From: an uncultured Prevotella sp.
GTDB taxonomy: Bacteria; Bacteroidota; Bacteroidia; Bacteroidales; Bacteroidaceae
DNA: 12,210 nucleotides
NCBI GenBank assembly: GCA_947072805.1
Contig: CAMTJK010000082.1
Location: 1 to 12,210 of the forward strand
Direction: 5' to 3'
A program made the position numbers and the translations under genes. Positions 6,656 through 12,210 of this stretch are shown piece after piece. Each line of letters starts with the position of its first letter. Position 1 is the first letter of the stretch. Under the pieces are notes generated by a model. The model did not search any database. It was given only the letters and a program-made list of their open reading frames with translations, and was not told the DNA's origin.

Positions 6656-7489
6656 ATGGCAACAACAACAAAAGCTGCAGCCCCGGCTAAGAAATCAGCG
6701 GGCTTTGGAGGAATTAAGAACGCATGGGTAATCATGGTAATATGCTGTATTGCTGCTTACTCTTTCTATTATTTCATCCTCGGTAACCCTGACAACTTCG
6801 TAGGCGGTGACAGAAGCGGTCATCCAGCGAACTTGATGGGTACTGTATTCAAAGGAGGTATCGTAGTAGGTGTTATCTTGACATTGCTGCTCACCGTTAT
6901 TTGCCTTGGTGTAGAGCGCTTCTTCGCTCTCCGTACCGCTTTCGGTACAATGAGCCTCGGCAAGTTCACAAGACAAGTAAAAGACCTTATCAAAGCCAAC
7001 AAATTTGATGAAGCACAGAAGCTCTGCGACCAGATGAAAGGTTCTGTTGCTAATGTAGTTTCTGCCTCTATACGCGCATACAAAGATGTTGAGGCTAACA
7101 ACAACCTGAAGAAAGGTCAGAAGATTTCAAAGATCCAGCAGGCTCACGAAGAAGCTACACAGCTCGAAATGCCTACACTGCAGATGAACCTGCCTATCGT
7201 TGCAACAATCGTTACACTGGGTACTCTTACCGCTCTGTTCGGTACTGTGTTGGGTATGATCAACTCATTCCAGGCTCTGTCTTCAGGTGGTGGTGCTGAC
7301 TCTATGGCTCTGTCTGCCGGTATCTCTGAAGCACTTGTGAACACAGCTTCCGGTATTTTGACTTCCTGGTTTGCTGTGGTTATCTACAACTTCTTCACAA
7401 ACAAGATTGACAAGCTCACCTACGCACTCGATGAGGTTGGTTACACAATAGCAACAACATACGACGTTAACCACACAGACGAAGTGTAA
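6656..7489 (+). CDS. exbB: ExbB/TolQ/MotA-family proton channel protein
   Basis: Inner-membrane scaffold of the TonB energy-transducing complex; ExbB pentamers enclose ExbD and convert proton flow into motion of TonB. The 277-aa protein has a soluble Ala/Lys/Thr-rich start (1-16) and hydrophobic segments at about 23-42, 67-87, 178-204 and 222-247. E. coli ExbB has three, so the first segment is additional. The family core is clear: ALFGTVLGMINSF (193-205) and GISEALVNTASGILTSWFAVVIYNFF (222-247 region). Thr197, Glu225 and Thr230 correspond to the conserved polar pore residues of ExbB. The cytoplasmic loop (about 90-175) is charged and helical. It is first in the operon, 29 nt before exbD. Codons look biased towards those of strongly expressed genes (few ATA, many GTT/GCT/TCT), unlike the upstream genes, which suggests high expression. 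Confidence 0.93.
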   Translation: MATTTKAAAPAKKSAGFGGIKNAWVIMVICCIAAYSFYYFILGNPDNFVGGDRSGHPANLMGTVFKGGIVVGVILTLLLTVICLGVERFFALRTAFGTMSLGKFTRQVKDLIKANKFDEAQKLCDQMKGSVANVVSASIRAYKDVEANNNLKKGQKISKIQQAHEEATQLEMPTLQMNLPIVATIVTLGTLTALFGTVLGMINSFQALSSGGGADSMALSAGISEALVNTASGILTSWFAVVIYNFFTNKIDKLTYALDEVGYTIATTYDVNHTDEV

Positions 7490-7518
7490 TTGTTTTACCT
7501 TTTAATTAGTTTATAATA

Positions 7519-8130
7519 ATGGGTAAAATAAAAATACAGAAAAAAGACGTCTGGATAGACATGACCCCTATGTCTGACGTGATGACGCTGCTTCTGTGCT
7601 TCTTTATGTTGACATCAACATTCTTGCAGCCGGAACCGGTAAAGGTCAACACGCCAAGTTCTGTGTCAGAAGTCAAGGTGCCAGAAAAGGATGTACTTAA
7701 CATCCTTGTCAATCCCGAGGGAAAGATATTCCTTGGCACAGACAATAAGAACGACATGAACGCAATGCTCGCCACCGTCACAGACAAATTCGGCATCACG
7801 CTGAATGCAACTCAGATCAAGCACTACAAAGAAGACGCCATGATTGGTGCTCCTCTCGGTAAGTTTGCAGACTATCTGAGTCTTGAGCCGGAAAAAATGG
7901 CAGAGGTAATCCAGGCTATGGGCATTCCTACCGATAGTATAGAAGGAGGAATGAGCGAGTTTCAGGAGTGGGTAAAGGCCGCTCGCGAGTCTAATCCCGA
8001 CATCAAGATTGCAATCAAATGCGATGCCAAGACACCGTATAAAGTTGTAAAGACCATGATGTCGGAACTGCAAGACATGAACGAGAACCGTTACCAGCTT
8101 ATCACTAATCTTAAAACAGGGGAGGAATAA
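7519..8130 (+). CDS. exbD: ExbD/TolR-family biopolymer transport protein (first copy)
   Basis: Single-pass inner-membrane partner of ExbB that carries the proton-binding aspartate. The 203-aa protein has a short cytoplasmic N-terminus and one membrane segment at about 20-37. The family motif reads D14-M-T-P-M-S-D20-V-M; Asp20 aligns with the essential Asp25 of E. coli ExbD. The periplasmic part (38-203) is longer than in E. coli (141 aa in total): it has the usual ExbD strand pattern (VLNILVNPEGKIFLG, 59-73) and a C-terminal KIAIKCDAKTPYKVVKTMMSEL-type block (162-184 region), but about 70 residues of extra helical sequence lie between them. It shares little sequence with the second ExbD beyond the membrane motif, so the pair is not a recent tandem duplication. 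Confidence 0.92.
   Translation: MGKIKIQKKDVWIDMTPMSDVMTLLLCFFMLTSTFLQPEPVKVNTPSSVSEVKVPEKDVLNILVNPEGKIFLGTDNKNDMNAMLATVTDKFGITLNATQIKHYKEDAMIGAPLGKFADYLSLEPEKMAEVIQAMGIPTDSIEGGMSEFQEWVKAARESNPDIKIAIKCDAKTPYKVVKTMMSELQDMNENRYQLITNLKTGEE
8119..8125 (+). promoter_or_regulatory. Strong Shine-Dalgarno sequence of the second exbD
   Basis: GGGGAGG lies 7 nt before the ATG at 8133, inside the last codons of the first exbD. Good Shine-Dalgarno sites are uncommon in Bacteroidota, and no other gene in this window has one this strong. It probably supports re-initiation across the 2-nt gap and balances synthesis of the two ExbD proteins. Confidence 0.6.
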
Positions 8131-8132
8131 TC

Positions 8133-8780
8133 ATGGCAAAGAAAAAAGCAAGCAAGCAAAAGAAAAAGAATACCCGCGTCGACTTTACGCCGATGGTGGA
8201 TATGATGATGCTTCTTATCACCTTCTTCATGCTTTGTACTACCCTGAGCAAACCCCAGGCGATGCAGCTGACAATGCCGAGCAACGACAAAAACCTCGAA
8301 AAGGAAGACAAGTCGGTGACAAAGGCATCTCACACCATCACAATCTACTTGGGTGCAGACGACAAGATTTATTATATCCCGGGACTTCCCGAATATGAAA
8401 ATCCTGAGTGCATAAAGGAAACATCATGGGGCAAGGACGGCATCCGCAAGGTGCTCATCAACCACACAACGGAAGAAGGCATCAACCCGGTTGCACGTAT
8501 CATGCAAGCTAAGATGAAACTTGATGAGAAAAAAGCAGCTTACGGTTCTACTCTTACAGACGAACAGTATAACAAACAACTTTCTGACTTGAAGGCAGGT
8601 AATGTGAACGGTGAGAAGATTCCTACACTGACAATCATTATCAAACCTTTGGATACCGCCAACTATAATAATATGGTTGAAGCTCTGGACGAGATGCAGA
8701 TTTGCAGTATTGGTAAATACGTCATCGACAAGATTAGCCCTGACGACGAGAAACTTCTCGGTCTGAAAGGAATAAAGTAA
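8133..8780 (+). CDS. exbD: ExbD/TolR-family biopolymer transport protein (second copy)
   Basis: Second ExbD of the operon, 215 aa. A very basic Lys-rich N-terminus (2-15) precedes the motif D17-F-T-P-M-V-D23-M-M; Asp23 is the predicted proton carrier. One membrane segment spans about 23-40. The periplasmic domain begins with a conserved-looking strand (HTITIYLGADDKIYYI, 67-82), then an insertion of about 80 residues rich in charged residues (83-165), and ends with a TLTIIIKPLDTANYNNMVEALDEM-type block (165-190 region). Both ExbD copies keep the key Asp, so both are probably functional. Since structures of the family show an ExbD dimer inside an ExbB pentamer, a heterodimer is plausible; this is inference. 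It starts 2 nt after the first exbD stop, behind a good ribosome binding site. Confidence 0.92.
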   Translation: MAKKKASKQKKKNTRVDFTPMVDMMMLLITFFMLCTTLSKPQAMQLTMPSNDKNLEKEDKSVTKASHTITIYLGADDKIYYIPGLPEYENPECIKETSWGKDGIRKVLINHTTEEGINPVARIMQAKMKLDEKKAAYGSTLTDEQYNKQLSDLKAGNVNGEKIPTLTIIIKPLDTANYNNMVEALDEMQICSIGKYVIDKISPDDEKLLGLKGIK

Positions 8781-8814
8781 TCGATGACCAAACACGTAAA
8801 AAGAAAGAAGAACT

Positions 8815-9645
8815 ATGTCAAAAGTAGATCTAATAGACAATAACTGGGTCGACCTCGTCTTTGAAAACAAGAACAAGGAATATGGTGCTTACGTACTCCG
8901 CAAGGAAACAGGTAAGAGAAATGTCAAAGCGATGATTATCGTCTTTACAACCATCATAACAATAATGATTCTTGCATGGGCAAAGGTTGCCATTGAGAAC
9001 GCAATGCCAAAGAAAGTGGCTATCACAACCGACGTGGAGCTGTCACAGCTTGCACAGAAGAAGGAAGCCAAGGTAGAGCGTAAGGAACCTATAAAGGTTG
9101 AAATGGAACAGAAAGTTGTTGAAAAGGTAAAGAGTTCTATGAAGTTCACCGCTCCTGAAATCAAGAATGACGATGAAGTGAAGCCCGAAGACGAGCTGAA
9201 GTCACAGGACGAACTTGCCAAATCGACAACCGCCATCGGTTCGTTCGACGTTAAGGGTAACGATGAAGCCGAAGGTGAAGTGCTGAAAGCTAAGGAAGTG
9301 ATTGCAGACGAAAAGCCGAAAGAGGAAGAAAAGCCGTTCGAAGTTGTCGAGCAGATGCCAAGCTTCCCCGGAGGTGACGCCAAGCTCATGGAATGGCTGA
9401 GCAAGAACATCAAATATCCTGCAATAGCCGAGGAGAACGGTGTTCAAGGTCGAGTTATCGTACGCTTCGTAGTAGGCAAGGACGGTGCTATCAGCCAGGC
9501 TACGGTAGTAAGAAGCGTAGACCCGTCACTCGACAAGGAAGCCCTTCGCGTGGTTAAAGCCATGCCTCGCTGGATTCCCGGTAAGCAGAACGGTGCTTCC
9601 GTACCCGTATGGTTCACCCTGCCTGTAACATTCCAATTACAGTAA
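8815..9645 (+). CDS. tonB: TonB energy transducer
   Basis: Connects the ExbB-ExbD motor to the TonB box of outer-membrane transporters. The 276-aa protein has a cytoplasmic N-terminus (1-37), one membrane anchor (about 38-57), a long periplasmic spacer (58-185) and a canonical TonB C-terminal domain (187-276) with YPAIAEENGVQGRVIVRFVV (201-220), DGAISQATVVRS (223-234) and the end of the domain at MPRWIPGKQNGASVPVWFTLPV (250-271). The N-terminal segment is longer than in E. coli TonB and starts with NNWVDLVFENKNKEYGAYVLRK (9-30), a pattern typical of Bacteroidota TonB proteins. The spacer is unusual: dominated by Lys and Glu/Asp, with few prolines, instead of the Pro-Lys/Pro-Glu repeats of E. 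coli. It lies 34 nt after the second exbD and 1 nt before the next gene. Confidence 0.95.
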   Translation: MSKVDLIDNNWVDLVFENKNKEYGAYVLRKETGKRNVKAMIIVFTTIITIMILAWAKVAIENAMPKKVAITTDVELSQLAQKKEAKVERKEPIKVEMEQKVVEKVKSSMKFTAPEIKNDDEVKPEDELKSQDELAKSTTAIGSFDVKGNDEAEGEVLKAKEVIADEKPKEEEKPFEVVEQMPSFPGGDAKLMEWLSKNIKYPAIAEENGVQGRVIVRFVVGKDGAISQATVVRSVDPSLDKEALRVVKAMPRWIPGKQNGASVPVWFTLPVTFQLQ

Positions 9646-9646
9646 A

Positions 9647-10612
9647 ATGAAAAGAACCCTATTCAACATATTTGTTGGATTCTCTTTAGTCCTTTGTTTT
9701 GTAACTTCATCATGTAAAGACAAGCCAAAGAACGGAAGGACTGATACATATTCATCTGGGACGATTAAGTTCGTCTCAGATGAAAGTTTCAGCCCGATTA
9801 TCGAAGAGGAGATAGAAGTTTTCCACAGTATCTATCCCAAAGCTAAACTTATTCCCCAATACACAAACGAACTTGATGCGGTAAATATGCTGATGAAAGA
9901 ACAGACATATTTAGCCATCACAACAAGAAACTTTACTGCCGCGGAACTTCAGAACCTGAAAGACCGCAAGTTTATGCCGTTTGCCATACCACTGGCTTAC
10001 GATGGTTTGGCACTTATTGTAAACAAGTCAAACCCCGACTCCATCATCTCCTTACATGACCTGAAACTAATTTTGGGCGGCAAGGTATCGAGATGGGAAA
10101 AGCTATACCCGGACTCAAAACTCGGCGACATTGAAGTAGCATTCGACAACAAGCAGTCGAGCACCGTACACTACTGTGTCGATTCTTTGCTTGACGGAAA
10201 ACCAATAAACAGCAAGAACATATACGCGGTAGAGAAATCTGCCGAAGTTATTGACTTCGTTGAGAAAAATCCTAATTCCATAGGAATCATAGGTTCAAAC
10301 TGGCTCAACGACAAACGTGACACCACAAATGTCACATTCAAAAAAGACGTGAAAGTAATGGCGGTAAGCAAAATACATCCAGCTACGGTTGAAAGCAGCT
10401 GGAAACCTTACCAATTCTATCTATACAACGGCAACTATCCACTTATACGCACCATCTACGCATTGCTCAACGACCCGCGTCACGGACTGCCGTGGGGCTT
10501 TACAAACTTCATTTCCGCCGACTACAAAGGGCAACTCATCATCCACAAAGCAGGACTGTTGCCATACAGAGCCAACATGTCGGTAAGAGAAGTAAACGTA
10601 AACTACGAGTAA
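9647..10612 (+). CDS. PstS-like substrate-binding lipoprotein of unknown ligand
   Basis: A 321-aa lipoprotein: hydrophobic signal residues 5-20, then T-S-S before Cys23. The body matches the PstS/PBP-like fold: TIKFVSDESFSPIIEEEIEVF (39-59 region), YLAITTRNFTAAEL (88-101), PLAYDGLALIVNKSNPDSIISLHDLKLILGGKVSRWEKL (115-153 region) and GIIGSNWL (213-220). The family's phosphate-binding motifs are altered: the usual Gly-Ser-Thr near the first strand reads SDES (44-47), and the usual Arg...Ser-Gly-Thr loop reads DNKQSST (167-173), without the Arg. There are no pstCAB or phoU genes nearby. It is 1 nt after tonB, so translation is probably coupled. Where it is anchored (inner or outer membrane) cannot be told from sequence. 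Homologues of this kind are usually annotated as phosphate-binding proteins; the residues here make that doubtful, and the position suggests a role with the TonB complex. Confidence 0.8.
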   Translation: MKRTLFNIFVGFSLVLCFVTSSCKDKPKNGRTDTYSSGTIKFVSDESFSPIIEEEIEVFHSIYPKAKLIPQYTNELDAVNMLMKEQTYLAITTRNFTAAELQNLKDRKFMPFAIPLAYDGLALIVNKSNPDSIISLHDLKLILGGKVSRWEKLYPDSKLGDIEVAFDNKQSSTVHYCVDSLLDGKPINSKNIYAVEKSAEVIDFVEKNPNSIGIIGSNWLNDKRDTTNVTFKKDVKVMAVSKIHPATVESSWKPYQFYLYNGNYPLIRTIYALLNDPRHGLPWGFTNFISADYKGQLIIHKAGLLPYRANMSVREVNVNYE

Positions 10613-10679
10613 GGCATACTATAAGGATAAGGAGCGAAAGAATCTTTACGATAAAACTAACAGATATTCATTTACAATT

Positions 10680-12107
10680 ATGAAGACAAGCAAATTTATA
10701 TTGATAGGGGCAATGCTGATGACACTCAGTACACCCTCAATGGCACAGGACAACAAAGCACAGATAGACGAAATCACAAACCTCATAAAGAGCAAACCGG
10801 CTGACTTGGCTGACCAGATTAAAGCTATCTATAAGAAGAACAAGAAGAATGCAGAAGTTCTCTGTGGCATTGGCAGGGCTTTTTACGAAATAAAAGACAC
10901 TGCGAACGCAAAAGTTTATGCTGACTATGCACTGAAAGCCAACTCCAACTACGCAGCTGCCTACGTTCTCCTTGGTGACCTTGCCGCACGTGCCAACGAT
11001 GGTGGCGGCGCCGCACTGCAGTACGAACAGGCAATATACGCCGAGCCGGGCAATCCTGACGCATACTACAAGTACGCAAGCGTTTATCGCAAAGTAAGTC
11101 CGGAGGGAGCCGTTGCCAAACTCGAGGAGTTGCGCACACATCGCCCCGACATAGCTGTCGATGCACTGAAAGCTCGCATCTACTACTCCTCCAATGAATT
11201 CAGCAAGGCTATAGAATGCTATGAGAAGGTTGATCTCGACAATATGAAGGAGTCTGATGTTACAAGCTACGCTATGTCATTGTGGTTCACACAGAAATAT
11301 CAAAGGAGCCTCGAGGTGGTGAAAGCCGGACTGAAGAAGAACCCGCGTGATGCAGCCTACAACCGTCTTGCATTCTTCAACTGCACTGACCTCAAAGACT
11401 ACGAGAATGCACTGGTTTATGCTGACGCCCTATTCAACAAGTCTGACAGCGCCAAGTTCTCATATTTCGACTACACCTACTACGGCAACGCACTCAGCGG
11501 AGCCAAGAAGCATGCAGAAGCCATAGACATGTACAAGAAAGCTCTCGAGCAGAACTTTGAAGACAAGTCGAAACGTGCCGGCGTCATCAAGCAGCTTGCC
11601 GAAGGATACAAGCAGAACGACGATTACGATAGTGCCATCAGCACCTACCAAGAATTCCTCAACTCTGTTGAAAAGCCCTCTGCCAGTGATATCGTAGGTC
11701 TTGCCGCACTCTACACCCAGTACGCAAGCACTCTCGAAGGAGAAGCCCGCATTGCTAACTTCAAGAAGGCTGAAAGCACTTACAACGATCTGAAATCCAA
11801 GTATCCGGATGCTGAAGAATACTCCATCTATAAGATTGCACAGGTAAACTCGTACATGGATCCCGAAACGACAGAAGGATTGGCAAAGCCTTACTACGAG
11901 CAGCTGGCTAACATAATTGCACCGAAAGCCACAAAAGACACAAGCGACAAGGCTCGTCTCATAGAGAGCTACAGCTATCTGGGCTACTACCATCTGTTGA
12001 AAGAAGATATGGCAACATCGCTCTCCTACTGGGAGAAGATTCTTGAAATCGACCCGGAGAACGCCAAAGCCAAGCAAGTCATCGAAAATCTTGCTAAGAA
12101 AAAATAA
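10680..12107 (+). CDS. Periplasmic tetratricopeptide-repeat protein
   Basis: The 475-aa protein has a Sec signal peptide (Lys2-Lys5 positive region, hydrophobic 6-18, predicted cut after S-M-A22), so it is exported, most likely to the periplasm. The rest is almost wholly helical with about eight to ten TPR-like repeats; clearer ones lie at about 57-90, 91-124, 160-185, 194-222, 225-255, 264-293, 301-330, 363-392 and 430-460 (each with the A/G...Y...A...P pattern, for example AAYVLLGDLAARAN and YYEQLANIIAP). TPR domains act as protein-binding scaffolds; no enzymatic motif is seen. It is the last gene of the exb-tonB operon, 67 nt after the PstS-like gene with no promoter between, and it is followed directly by a terminator. 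A scaffold role for the TonB complex or its partners is plausible but not shown. Confidence 0.88.
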   Translation: MKTSKFILIGAMLMTLSTPSMAQDNKAQIDEITNLIKSKPADLADQIKAIYKKNKKNAEVLCGIGRAFYEIKDTANAKVYADYALKANSNYAAAYVLLGDLAARANDGGGAALQYEQAIYAEPGNPDAYYKYASVYRKVSPEGAVAKLEELRTHRPDIAVDALKARIYYSSNEFSKAIECYEKVDLDNMKESDVTSYAMSLWFTQKYQRSLEVVKAGLKKNPRDAAYNRLAFFNCTDLKDYENALVYADALFNKSDSAKFSYFDYTYYGNALSGAKKHAEAIDMYKKALEQNFEDKSKRAGVIKQLAEGYKQNDDYDSAISTYQEFLNSVEKPSASDIVGLAALYTQYASTLEGEARIANFKKAESTYNDLKSKYPDAEEYSIYKIAQVNSYMDPETTEGLAKPYYEQLANIIAPKATKDTSDKARLIESYSYLGYYHLLKEDMATSLSYWEKILEIDPENAKAKQVIENLAKKK

Positions 12108-12124
12108 GACTCATCATACATCAC

Positions 12125-12161
12125 AAAAAAGAGTTGCGTCATTAGGCGCAACTCTTTTTTT
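12125..12161 (+). terminator. Bidirectional intrinsic terminator of the exb-tonB operon
   Basis: A6-GAGTTGCG (12125-12138) pairs with CGCAACTC-T7 (12147-12161). The 8-bp G/C-containing stem can extend by T-G and C-G pairs to a tetraloop ATTA. The A-run before and the T-run after make it usable from both strands. It starts 18 nt past the TPR stop. Sequence after it (12162-12210) shows no feature. Confidence 0.9.
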
Positions 12162-12210
12162 GTGTAATTATAACGTCTGCATAATGTCATCATAATGCTA
12201 ACCAATTAAA

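Noticed and set aside
11460..12077. Open frame of 205 codons on the - strand
   Set aside because: It is antisense to the TPR gene and its Val/Phe/Cys-rich translation is the usual mirror of TPR codons.

Overview
The window reads as chromosomal DNA from a Bacteroidota species, most likely of the Prevotella/Bacteroides group. Three things support this. Promoters carry the Bacteroides-type -7 element TAnnTTTG, seen five times, and three have a recognisable TTTG-like -33 box. Start codons mostly lack Shine-Dalgarno sequences and sit behind A/T-rich leaders. The tRNA gene does not encode its CCA end. All proteins point right (+ strand); the single tRNA points left. No mobile element, CRISPR array, rRNA or phage gene was seen.

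Region 1 (1-1300): a monocistronic gene for an exported lipoprotein of the VanX/DdpX D-Ala-D-Ala dipeptidase family, followed by a 12-bp perfect hairpin. Next, on the opposite strand, is a CAU-anticodon tRNA gene with its own promoter and intrinsic terminator. The tRNA promoter diverges from the promoter of the next gene.

Region 2 (1300-6460), envelope and metabolic genes: a small START/AHSA1-like protein, a long LptF/LptG-family permease with an extra C-terminal domain and an extra membrane segment, the bifunctional riboflavin enzyme RibBA, and a class I aspartate-type aminotransferase. The permease has its own promoter. I see no promoter before ribBA or the aminotransferase, so these three are probably co-transcribed.

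Region 3 (6461-12210), a six-gene TonB energy-transduction operon: exbB, exbD, a second different exbD, tonB, a PstS-like lipoprotein and a signal-peptide TPR protein. One good promoter precedes exbB and one strong bidirectional intrinsic terminator follows the TPR gene. Intergenic gaps are short: 1 nt between tonB and the PstS-like gene, 2 nt between the exbD genes. ExbB/ExbD/TonB should use the proton motive force to drive outer-membrane TonB-dependent transporters. The PstS-like and TPR proteins look like periplasmic accessories of unknown function. This operon is the best candidate for an under-described system: it has paired ExbDs with enlarged periplasmic domains, a TonB with a Lys/Glu-rich rather than Pro-rich spacer, and a solute-binding-like lipoprotein that seems to lack standard phosphate-binding residues and has no ABC transporter beside it.
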